Shown here one piece after another: positions 42,217 through 51,942 of a stretch of 64,000 nt of DNA (position 1 is its first letter; each line of letters starts with the position of its first letter). Origin of the DNA: Phellopilus nigrolimitatus (taxonomy: Eukaryota > Basidiomycota > Agaricomycetes > Hymenochaetales > Hymenochaetaceae); assembly GCA_021029095.1 (NCBI GenBank), contig JAJOHG010000016.1, positions 620,001-684,000 on the forward strand, read 5' to 3'. The position numbers and the translations under genes are program-made. Below the pieces are notes generated by a model. It did not search any database and was not told where the DNA came from. It saw only the letters and a list, made by a program, of their open reading frames with translations.

Positions 42217-42589
42217 CGCATCGTCATGATCATCCGCAGTAAGTTTCCTTTGTTTTGTCTATCTTCGTTATATACTAATTTGAAAAACTTTGATTATGAA
42301 GTCCAATGATCTCGACTTAAGTTAACTCCACCAGCAGCAGCAAAAACAGCAACTCAGCTGCACCGCGTCGCATCGTGCAAGTCGGTCGAGGCCGCCTCGC
42401 ACTCGCGGACGGACATGCTGGAAACAGTTGGAGGGTGACGGCATTAGGTACGTTGTGAAGGTGGCTGAATGCGAACGATGACACTGACAAATATATCAGC
42501 GCCCGAACACATGTTCCCCGCCTCCTTCGTCCACCTAGCTGTCCAGCAGTCTGCGCGCTGGACTTTTGAGGATGCGTCGACGCAGATGC

Positions 42590-42880
42590 ATTACAATTTC
42601 TTCCGCGGATGTGTGCGTATACATACGGCTTGGTCCGGGAGTTCGGTTTGTGTTCTGGCGGGCTGCCGAGCGGCACTTCGAGTGGGATCGAGTTTCGGCT
42701 GGGGTAATATCAAATTTTGTACCATGCACGCTGTTCCAGCCGCGGATGCGCGCTTTGGAAGTTGGGATATATATAATTTTGCCTGCTGTGGCTCTTTCGC
42801 TCCTTCGCTCATTTAGTGATCTCCGAGAACGAAGAACAAAATAGCTGGATTATAGGTTGCAAGAATTGACAAGGACAAAT
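42590..42880. repeat. Shared tail module T, copy 1
   Basis: About 290 bp, from the phrase TTCCGCGGATGTGTGCGTA through GGCGGGCTGCCGAGCGGCAC, GTTGGGATATATATAATTTT and GGATTATAGGTTGCAAGAA. It recurs at 55.49-55.80 kb and 59.14-59.44 kb. In all three places it lies between a plus-strand gene piece and a minus-strand Dicer fragment, so it probably began as the convergent 3' region of the Dicer gene and a neighbour. Confidence 0.75.
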
Positions 42881-42929
42881 TATGAATCCTAGTTTTAAAT
42901 CTGACGTTTCCCTGCCCACGCACGACACC

Positions 42930-43640
42930 GGATGCCACACGTCCGCTCCTTTCGTGCGTGACACGGCACAACACGAATATCAACCCTAGCCGCTCCAGCA
43001 CACCGCGCACCGCTTCGAAGTCGCCGTTGCTATCGAGGTACATGGCGCCCAGGAGACTCCATGATGTCGCTGAGGAACTTGGGCGCCTGCAACCGCGCGA
43101 GCGCCGCCCATGGGAACGTGCGCCCGCTCTCGAGCGCGCATTCGATTTCTTCATGCTCTCGGTGGAAAAGCGCGAGAGCGTCGCGCTGATGATCCAGCAG
43201 CGCCCCGCCCGAGTGCAGCAGGCACTGCATGAGATGTACAGTGTGTTGCGTCGAAGAGCGCACGGCAAGCGCCAGCGCGGCATCCCAGCGCGGCATCGCT
43301 TCGTCGAGCACGACGAGCGTGCGCAGGTACACGAAAGCGAGGAAATGCATATTGACGAGCGCTGCTTTGCGCTCGTGCATTTGCCTGGGTGTGTACGCGC
43401 TGCGTTGCGCGCCCGCATTTAAGCCTGCGCCGGGCTCGCGCGCATAGAGGTAACAGCTTGTGAGATGGACTTTGGGTAAGAAAGCTCAACGGACGCACCT
43501 TTATGCGGCTCGAGGGCGAAGACGGGTTGGCAGGAAAGCTGAATGGAGCGGCGAGGGCATGCGCAAGGATGGCCGAAATCCGTGCGGAGAGCAGTTGCCA
43601 GAGACAAGTCGAAGCGAAGTCGAGGGTGATCATTTTTTTT
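42930..43640 (-). pseudogene. Dicer-like RNase III domain fragment, copy 1
   Basis: The minus-strand frame has MHERKAALVNMHFLAFVYLR, then HTVHLMQCLLHSGGALLD, TFPWAALARLQAPKFLSDI, and, after a frameshift, LGAMYLDSNGDFEAVRGVLE. This is the second RNase III domain of a fungal Dicer, with the APKFL..DI.ES..GA.YLDS core that holds the second pair of metal-binding acidic residues. The helicase, PAZ-like region and first RNase III domain are absent. A missing ~2 bases in the catalytic core breaks the frame. Dicers cut double-stranded RNA into small RNAs; this fragment cannot do so alone. Confidence 0.7.
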
Positions 43641-43673
43641 TCCCAACGTGACGACGCGCGTCGTAATGTTTGC
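43599..43673 (-). repeat. Right ~75-bp inverted repeat
   Basis: Reverse complement of 42141-42216. The sequence GTGATCA, nine T's and CCCAACGTGACGACGCGCG leads outward to TCGTAATGTTTGC. Confidence 0.85.
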
Positions 43674-43870
43674 AGTCTTACCTAATCGTTGATCAGTCCC
43701 GAAGAGATCGACCAAGATTTGACGACGCGCGTCGTCAAATCGAGTCGATCTTTCTTCGATTTCGCTTTTGACTTCGTCCTCATCTTGATCTCTGTAGGTT
43801 GTTTCTCTTTCTTCAATTCCTTAGCGTACTAATCTGTAACTATCTGATTAGGTGTGCCTCGGCAGCAGCA
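43674..43870 (+). promoter_or_regulatory. Promoter module with 26-bp palindrome, upstream of gene X copy 2
   Basis: Contains the palindrome at 43716-43741 (GATTTGACGACGC followed by its reverse complement), C/T-rich sequence, an intron-like GTAGGTTG...CGTACTAATCTG...GATTAG, and then CAG/CAA repeats. The same order is found at 56.28-56.55 and 57.24-57.48 kb. Confidence 0.6.
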
Positions 43871-43989
43871 GCAGCAACAGCAGCAACTTCGCCGCAACCT
43901 AAGTCCCGACTGTCCGCCGCGCCGACCTCTGCCAGCGTCCGCACTTCTTCTTTCTGTCGCTGCTGTCAACCCTCATATCTCGACTGCGA

Positions 43990-46330
43990 CCGCGATGACG
44001 TTCTACTCGGACGAGAAAGCCTCTAGGTGCAGACGACTGGCGACGCTCTCGCCGCAATCAGACTACGAGTTGCGCGATCGGCCCGCCCATTGCCCATGAC
44101 AGCAACAGCAACAACGTCGACTACATCGCGCAGTAGCGCTTCAACGACTACGAGCAAAGTCCGAATACTTCTGAAGCCACTATGCGCGAGTCGAACTTTG
44201 CGTTCCCCGTGCTGACCGGAGCCTGCGTGTGCATCACGTCCCAATTGTACGATAGGAGGTGAGTCTCAAGTCGCGTGCCCATCGCCGCCGCTGCCGCCAT
44301 GCTCGACGCTGACCGAGAAACTCGATTACAGCGCTTGACACCACGTCCCCACTCCCATTGCTCAAGTCGCTCGCCCACCTCACGTACCTCACTTCGACCT
44401 CGCCGCGCATCCGGGAGATCCTCACTGCGACGGCGGCCTGGAGCGCCTTGTCCGCCTCCTGCGCGATTTTTGTCTCTCCCCACCGCCGCCAGAGAACCCC
44501 TCCGCCATTTACGGCCTCTCGCCTCCTGGACTTCCCCGCCCGCCGCCCACTCCGACTCTCAATCCCAAATCCTTTGACCGACACGCCGAATACCGCTTTT
44601 CGCTCGCCTTTCAAAGCGTAGTCAACATCGGCGTGCGGGGATCGAAGCCCATACGGAGTCGCGTCGTGCAGACGGGCACGCTAGAGGTCGTTGCCTGCGT
44701 TCTCGAGGCCTGTCTGACATCGAAAGGCTTCGTTGTCAGCCCAAGTGCGAGCGCGAGCGCCATCCCGCGCGAGACCCGCGAAGAAAGACCCGCGAAGAAA
44801 GACAGCTCAAACGGCAGCAGCAACTCGGGCAGCGTCAGCGAGAGAAAGCACTGGAACTTGTCCTCCTCACGCGTCGACAGCGCGACCGGACACGGAGGCC
44901 GAGGATGACGCGGATGTTGAGATGGAGACGTCGAGGACGCAGGATTAGGACGCGGACGAGAACATGTCGCCCCCACCATCCCTTTCACATCTACGGCGGA
45001 CTGTTGGCGTCGTCTCCGACTCACCATCCCCAGATAGAACAGGTAGTGTCGGTGTTGGTATGGCCGGAGCCTCGGATACGCTGACGTCGACCTCGACGCG
45101 CGTGCTCAGCATCAACACGAACGCGGCGGACGATGGTATGTCTGATGGAATCAGGACGCTCGGTCAAAGTGTCAACGACGACTTGGGATGGGTGCTCCGC
45201 CTGGCGCGCCCGGCGCGATCGATGCCCACCGCGCACACGCGCAAATGCCCTAACCCTCAATACCCGCAACACGACGCGCGAGCACCATCGTCACCACGGC
45301 CACGCGCACGGGCGAGAAGAGTCCACGCCACGTGCTGTCCTGGCGAGTTTGCCGACGGGGCGAATGCAAGTTGGGTGTCGGACAGGGTCAGAATACTGAA
45401 GGCGACGGCGATAGCGGGAATGTGCGGTGGCCAGTGTCGGTGTTGGAGGTGGAAGCGGGTTGGGAGTGTGCACGGTGTTGACGGTCGCTCATGACAGGAT
45501 GGAGCGCGGGTTGGCATGGGATAGAGAGTGCCAGCGACTTGCACCTGCAGCCGCTGCCGCTCGTGCGGGTATGCAACCTGTCGCGCACTTCTTGGTTGCT
45601 CGGAACAATGGTACAATGGTGAGTTAACATTCAGCTAGTTTTCCATTGAAACTTCAGTGACTCATCTTGCTTTCGAACAGACTACTCTGGAGTTTGCGAG
45701 GCCTCGAGGAGCAAATGGGCATGTTATGCTCGCGTTGAGGGTTTACCCAGCGTTAACTCAAATACGACCGCGCCCGCAAACCCTGTAACCTCATTCTTTG
45801 GCCCGGGCAACACTCTCGGCTTTCCACCAATGACGAGCATGTCGATTCCTGTTAACATGCGGCGGCGCGCAGCGGCAGCGGTTGCAGGACCGTCTTCGAT
45901 AACGACAACACACCGTTCCCAGTGAATCATGCGGTTCCGCGCCCAACGGCGCCTGCACCAGAGAGTGCTTCCCCTCCCGCCAACCCGGGCCTGAATGTGT
46001 TCTCGGCGGAGGATCAGGTAACCATTCGCAGCTTCTTGTCGACGGTCGGGATGTCTGAGGTGGAAGTGCTGACGGACGACGGAGCAGCGTACGCCGCGCT
46101 CGATGCGGATAGCGAGGCACACATCGCGACGTTTGAGCGTGGGCGGTCGGTAGAGCGGTGTGTGCGGGCAAGAAGGCTCTGCCGGACCGAATCCAGGCGC
46201 TGGAGGTGCGCGATCGTCGAGCGCGTGCGCGCACCTCGCGTGCGACGCGAAGATGCTTCGGCTTCGGGTTGGAGCGCAGGTGCAGATGGGAGTGAAGACG
46301 ACATGGTACCGGGGTGATAGATGCAACCGC
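43990..46330 (+). pseudogene. Decayed gene X, copy 2 (longest copy)
   Basis: Frames in order give TFYSDEKASRCRRLATLSPQ, NTSEATMRESNFAFPVLTGA, an intron, SPLPLLKSLAHLTYLTSTSP, GGLERLVRLLRDFCLSPPPP, SFDRHAEYRFSLAFQSVVNI, SRVVQTGTLEVVACVLEACL, acidic and Ser-rich blocks, a final intron near 45.62-45.68 kb, NPVTSFFGPGNTLGFPPMTS and VTIRSFLSTVGMSEVEVLTD. The order matches copy 1 at 34-36 kb and supports a single ancestral gene of perhaps 700-800 codons. Multiple frameshifts and stops disable it. It lies immediately right of the inverted-repeat unit and appears joined to the promoter module at ~43.85 kb. Not assigned to a known family. Confidence 0.6.
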
Positions 46331-46790
46331 GGATTCCGCGAGCGCTTTATCTATTGCCTCTTTCTCCATGACCATCATTATGATTTGGTCGATTAGGATA
46401 CTCTGCTTGCTCTCCCTTCTATCCCCCTCTTCCATTACATTCTTGTTTGTCTCTCCACACCTTGCATATCTGTTGTCTCACCCATCGTCGTCTTTGCACC
46501 TTTTTGGTCTCTGCCGCTTTCTTCCTGATGATTTCTAGCACGCATCTGTACATTCTACAGCATAGTTTTCACGTCTACATATACAACACTTTAACAACAT
46601 CTTTATCTTTACGCGGGAAACCAGAAGTTGCGAGTGCTTGCTAGAGCAAACGTCGTCATAGTTTCACATAGGAAAGCCGCGCGACGCTGGTGCTGAAGCA
46701 GACGCTACCGATAGCGCTCCCTAGTTTGATGAGACTCAGCAGACCGTCCTGTGGTTCTGCTCGATTTTGAAAATTAGAATAAAGGAACCG
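46331..46790. other. Spacer
   Basis: T/C-rich sequence without coding frames (3' region of gene X copy 2), then the edge of the NAA25 remnant. Nothing further recognised. Confidence 0.4.
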
Positions 46791-47690
46791 TCAGCTCTCG
46801 AAAAAGCCCAATTAGAAGCCCGACACGCTCACGGAAGTCAGATCCGAACCCTTTTCGCACACGCGCTTCTCAAGCTCGAGGAGCGCGAGCAGAGCACCAC
46901 GATCGAGCCGTCCGTCCGCATCCGCGAGCTGGTGGAACAAGCAGCGTACGTCCCGTACCTTGTCCGCGACCGCCGGTGCGGCAAATGTCGCGTTGAGCAC
47001 GGCCAAGAACTTGAGCCAGTTGCGATCACTTTATAATTCCACCAAAAGTGAAAACGGGTGTGTCACTAATATATTCTGTACTTTTTTCTCAGAGAACATA
47101 ATCCGAGAAGTATTTTTCGCACTCACTTCTCAAGAAGCTTCGCGCGCGCGCGCGCTCGCGCTTGCCTTCGGCCGCAGAGTTTCCCCGTGCACAGATAAGG
47201 TCGCGACGCAGTTCATCCACGACGAGGCTCGTCCTCGCGATAGCGCGTCCCTCCCCCGAGTCGAGTAGCAGCGCGGTTTCGTCATTCATGCCGAGCGCAA
47301 TGAGCACGCTGATGTGTACGTGCAGGTGGTCGGCGGTCGCGTATGGGGCAGATGAGAGTGCCGAGGAGGCGGTGGGAAAGCTTCTGCAGGATGGCGCGCG
47401 TGGTGAAGGGCTAAGCAGGTTATAAGCATGCGCGCGTAGCGCTGAGGTAGGGGTAGCGGTCTTGCGGCGCCGAGGGCCTTAGAGGAGCTGTGCGACCTGC
47501 TGAGCCGAGCCGCGCCGCGGTGCTGAGCGCAAAAGAGCCTGAAAATGAAAATTAGAGAGATTTTTGTATAATAGAATAATAAAAAAATCTGTACTAACCT
47601 TGCGCTGTATTGTTTCTGCTTGTCGAACCTGGCACACAGATGTGATGATCGTCGCCGAAGTCGTCTTGATCGCTGTCCGGCACAGCCCGA
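46790..47690 (-). pseudogene. NAA25: Decayed NAA25/Mdm20-like gene, copy B
   Basis: Minus-strand pieces in order are VLIALGMNDETALLLDSGEG, RAIARTSLVVDELRRDLICA, AVLNATFAAPAVADKVRDVR, LFHQLADADGRLDRGALLAL and LELEKRVCEKG. Together with copy A (9.1-9.9 kb) they show the TPR-superhelix signature of the NatB auxiliary subunit. An intron-like gap near 47.54-47.60 kb matches that of copy A. Frames shift and the C-terminal half is missing. It keeps a different subset of exon sequence than copy A, so the two decayed independently. It diverges from KIN1 copy B across the shared promoter. Confidence 0.6.
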
Positions 47691-47865
47691 GGACAGCAAT
47701 TCCTCATCATGTCGATCTTCTAGCTTCGTCTTCGTCTTCGTCTCGGCCTCTCGACCTCTCGACTTCTCGACTACGCTCCATGTTCCGCTGTCTAAACGTG
47801 AGTTGGTTCTTTTTCTTCATGCATTTAGTGTACTTATCTGTAAACCATCTATCTAGCGCGAAATC
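47610..47865 (+). promoter_or_regulatory. Bidirectional promoter module with leader intron (copy B)
   Basis: Contains GATCGCTGTCCGGCACAGCC and a 59-bp leader intron at 47798..47856 (GTGAGT...TCTAG), then ATG 47866 followed by CAG codons. Layout and intron length are identical to copy A. Confidence 0.6.
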
Positions 47866-49500
47866 ATGCAGCAGCCGCAGTAGCAGCAACAGCAACAACG
47901 GCAGCAGTAACTTGACTCCTTCGCGTTGGTCGATCGAGACCATCTCGCGCCGGCGAGCCCAGGCATTTGGAAGAGTTGAAGGGAGAGGATTAGATACAAC
48001 AAGGACCTACGTACGTAGTGAGATCGTCTGAATGCGAGCGCGATGCTAACGACTGCTTCAGCGCCTCGAACACATGTCCTCCGTAGCGCGCGCCAGCCAT
48101 CCGTGAATGGCGCACGGCCACGTCCAATGTCAATGCCGATGGCGCCTCAGCAATACGTCCTTTCCGGCGGTGGTGGTTGCGAGACGCATGCGCCCGCAGC
48201 CGCGCAAGTGCCGCTCGAGTCGAGCACGGGCATCTGTACCCAGAAGTCGCGCAGCGCGCCGGGAGATTACACGCTCGGAAAGACGCTCGGCGCGGCGAAG
48301 TCAAACTGGCATACCACAATCTCACCGGCGAAAAGGTGCGCAGCAGCGTCAGCGTCAACTGTTCGATCTGCACACTAACGTTTTTCAAAATATATTTAGT
48401 AATGATCCCCCTGCTGCGTGCGCAGCTCGCGATCAAGATCCTCCCGCGAGCCAACATCGCAAGCTCAGGGATGAATGGCATCGCGCCGACAGCGGAGGCG
48501 GCTGCGAAGGCAGCGTCGAAGGAGGCATCGAAGGAGATCCGCACGATGCGGAAGGCGCTGTTGATGCTGCTACGCCACCCGTATATCTGCGGCATACGGT
48601 AACTCATCACGCGCATGAATCATTACTACATAGTTTTCGAGTACGTCAATGGTGGGCAGACGTTCGACCACATCATCAGGAACGGCCGTTTTCGCGAGCG
48701 CGTTTCCCGCAAGTTCTCTCGCCGAATCGGCTCCGCACTGGACTACTGTCACCGCGACAACGTCCACCGCGAACTCAAGATCGAGAACATCTTCATATCC
48801 CAAACGGGCAACATCAAATTCATTGACTTTGGTCTTTCCGACCTCTACAATCAGTTCTCCCATCTCCCCGTCTTCTCCGGATCTCTATACTTCGCCGCTC
48901 CCTAGCTGCTCAACGCTACACCGGGCCCGAGGTCGACATCTGGAGTACGTGCTCGTCTGGCAAGATATCCTTCAACGACCAGAGCGTGCCCGCGCTCCAT
49001 TCCAGATTCAAACGCGTCCTCGTCAAATGTCCAGACTGACTCGGCGCAGGTGCGATCCATGCAAGAAATCGCTATCTTAACTAATTTGTCTTTCATTTCC
49101 TGACAGAATGCAAGCACCTACTTACACGCATGCTTGTCGTCAACCCATCCGCGCGCGCCACCCTCGCTGAGATCCTCTCCCATGGATGGTCCGCAGGCAC
49201 GGATCGCCCCCAGTCGCGCGCATGCTCTATCGCGAGCCCCTGCGCACAGACAAGCTCGACCGCCAGGTTATCCGTGGCATGTCCGGTTTCGAGCGCAAAC
49301 TTGTTGACGTCCTCGAGAGCGACGCATATGCGCGCGCTGTCGAAGCCTGGGAGCGCCGCCGCCAGGCCCAGGGTGCAGGCACTCCAATGCGTCCCTCGCG
49401 TCTTATGACTGCGCGTTTTCCGCTGGCTCGGGCTCTGGCCGAGTGGGCGATACGTCGTCTGTGACGCCTTCGAAGAAGATCCGTCGCTTCTCTGGATTAG
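47866..49500 (+). pseudogene. KIN1: Decayed KIN1-type protein kinase, copy B, fused at its 3' end to GAL1
   Basis: Begins with CAG codons and a stop soon after. Then come PLESSTGICTQKSRSAPGDY, LGKTLGA with the glycine loop lost to a frameshift, an intron near 48.33-48.43 kb, [36 protein letters not shown], and [34 protein letters not shown]. Here HRD has become HRE, while IDFGL (the DFG site) is intact. KISFNDQSVPALHSRFKRVL and LLTRMLVVNPSARATLAEIL follow in other frames. The homology ends within the post-kinase phrase KKIRRFSG at ~49.50 kb, where galactokinase sequence begins directly. Confidence 0.65.
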
Positions 49501-51359
49501 GGTCCCGCATACATTGTCAGGGCTCCGGGACGCGTAAAGTGAGTGGCACGTCTGTTGCCCAACGTCTTTCGGTTCTCAATCGTATGATATAGTCTCATAG
49601 GTGAACGACATACTGCACTTGCTGCCTTTAATCTGACTTAATCTGTTTCAGGGGAGCATATTGATTATTGCCTCTTCGGCGTACTTCCAGCTGCCGTAGA
49701 GCGCGATGTTCTAATGGCTGTCGGACCTACCGAGGAAGACCAACCCGGTCGCGTGACCGCGCAAAACTTGGACAGCAAATATACGCGGCAGACGTTTGCC
49801 CCTGCGAAGGCTCCTGGGAAGAACTGGGCCTTGGACATCGACAAGCGCAGTTGAGGTGGGAGAGCTACGTCAAAGCAGGATATTATGTGCGATTGTTTTC
49901 TCCTGGCTGCAAATTTCGCGATTACATAAAACTGCTCAGGGCGTTCTCGATAAATTTTTCAAAGCCAACGACGAACTTCCCCGTGACCTCGACTTGCTTG
50001 TGACAGGCTCTGTTCCCGCCGGATCCGGATTGTCTTCCAGTGCGGCTATGGTCGTCGCGTCGACTCTCAGCTTCCTAGCGGTAAATGACAAATTAGACGG
50101 CATCACCAAGGGCGATCTTGTTGAAATGGCTGTCGAAAACGAAACAAGAGTTGGTATGTCTTCGTTCTACCCGCTTCAGGGATATGACTTATTCCCGACA
50201 AAGTTGTCAACAGCGGCGGGTAAGCTGCTATGATTATCAAGGACAAATCTGTATTCACGCGTGTGCAGAATGGACCAATCCGCTTCCGTCATCTGCAACG
50301 CAAATTCGGCGCTCTTCATCTCCTTCTTCCCCCGTTTGTCCGCGAAGCCCATCCCGCTCCCGATCACGTCGCCGTGCACCGTCATCGTCTGCGCGAACTC
50401 GCTCGTCGTCTCCGACAAGGTCGTGCACTCACGCACGCGTTACAACCTCCGCGTGGTCGAAACGCTCGCAGCCGCGCGCGTACTCGCCCAGCAGCTCGGT
50501 GTCCCCATCGGGAAGACGGAGAGGCTGCAGCTTAGGGTGCTGCTTGATCGATGGCTAAGCGTGACGAAAGGAGTCGAAACAGACCCAAAGGGGTTGAAGG
50601 AGGGGTTGGAGAAGATCGTAGAGAAGCTGGACGTACTCAAGCTTGTCGACAGCGATGGGAGCGATGGCACGGAGATCGAGCTGACGCTGGAAGAGATGAT
50701 CGCGTTATCGGGTTTAAGCACCGAGGAGTTTACGGAGACCTACCTATCGTGGGTCGACAGTAAGTGGATCCTCTCTATCCCTACTTCGCCCGGCTCCATT
50801 GCGTTTTCCCAGTCGAGGCGACGCGGTTCCAGCTGTACAAGCGCGCGAAGCACGTTTTCCTCGAGGCGCTGCGCGTGCTCGAGCTCCGCGAGGTCTGCCT
50901 GCGCGGCGTGCACGAGCCGAGCGACGACACCCTGCGCGAGCTCGGGCGCCTGCTGGACGAGTCGCAGAAGAGCTGCATGGCGGTGTACGAGTGCTCGTGC
51001 CCCGAGGTCGACCAGCTCACGCGCCTCGCGAAGCAGGCGGGCGCGTACGGGAGCCGGCAAACCGGTGAGAAGTAGCTCGTTTTACTCCTTAGAACCTTTC
51101 GCTTACCAGCCTGTGTTTAGATTAGGTGCTGGCTTGGGCGGATGCACGGTTTCCCTAGTTGAAGAATCGCGTGTGTCCGAGTTCATCGAGAAGATGCGGA
51201 CTACCTATCCTCCGTACCACGGCCTGAAGGGCGAAGAGCTCTCCGAAGCGACCTTCCCTACGAAGCCGAGTAGCGGAGCTACTGGTGTGTAACCCTACTT
51301 TTATCTATTATCTTGCATTTTGACTGATAAATTCTGTGCCAGTCTACAAGTTGACATGA
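49500..51359 (+). pseudogene. GAL1: Galactokinase (GAL1), 5'-truncated and frameshifted
   Basis: Galactokinase phosphorylates galactose in the Leloir pathway (GHMP kinase family). The reading starts inside the N-terminal motif (AYIVRAPGRV at ~49.51 kb). Exons with consistent short introns follow: 49652..49886, 49940..50153, a 16-base exon 50204..50219, 50269..50759, 50813..51064, 51126..51284 and 51343..51359. Motifs are EHIDY, VPAGSGLSSSAAM (ATP-binding loop), NSGGMDQSASVI, and GAGLGGCTVSL near the end; the final residues VYKLT fit the family. Lesions are loss of the first exon(s), a bad join before EHIDY, and a one-base deletion near 49,847 (DIDKR then [13 protein letters not shown] in the next frame). 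Otherwise it is well preserved and is the youngest-looking fragment here. Confidence 0.85.
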
Positions 51360-51942
51360 GACGCTCCTACACGGACTTGTGAAGAATGCCGTCTGAAGAT
51401 CTTCGGACTGTAAACTGCTTTCCCCTGTATTACTCGTTAATACTGTAACCCTGCTCTACATATTTCTAAGTCATTCGTTTCTCATTGCTGGTTGGCTCAC
51501 CAAGAGAAAAACCAAAACTTGACGGTCGCTCTATTTATCTTATCTTACTTCACGCGTACTTCACGAGCTGGAAATCTGCAATCCCTGCTTGCTTCATCGA
51601 AGGTTCCAGCACAATCCACAAAGACACTTAAGAACCTTCCATTAAAAGGAGGGAGAAGAACAAAGAGCGAAGAACTGACTTAAGCAAAATACAATGGGAA
51701 CCATCGCGACGCGCTCATGTGCTTGTGGCGCATAAATATCAGGTGTGGCTCAGTCCCTAACCTGAATTCCAACCACATCCACGACCACATCCACGACCAG
51801 CTCTTTGCGAGTCCCCTTGCTATTGTCCATCTCAGTCCACTTGCTACTTGCCACAAGCCGCAAACTGAGCTATTCTTGTGAGTGACTTTCTACAGTCTTC
51901 GACCTCTTGCATTCCTTGTGCTCACCTTTTGTCAAAGGCAAC
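51360..51942. other. Spacer and probable promoter of the next gene
   Basis: No coding frame or repeat recognised. C/T-rich sequence with CCACATCCACGACCA repeats at 51.75-51.85 kb precedes the next start codon by about 100 bp and may be its promoter. Confidence 0.35.

Larger units (their letters stand above)
42141..43673. mobile_element. Unit bounded by ~75-bp inverted repeats, carrying a promoter module and a Dicer fragment
   Basis: The left end (42141-42216) begins GCAAACATTACGACGCGCG and continues through CACGTTGGG, nine A's and TGATCACCCTC. The right end (43599-43673) is its inverted copy with only two or so differences. Between them lie a leader-type intron (42239..42301), a short plus-strand piece, the shared tail module and a minus-strand Dicer fragment. 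No target duplication is obvious and no transposase is present, so the call as a transposon is provisional; an inverted duplication is the alternative. A related unit lies at 54.16-56.31 kb. Confidence 0.55.
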
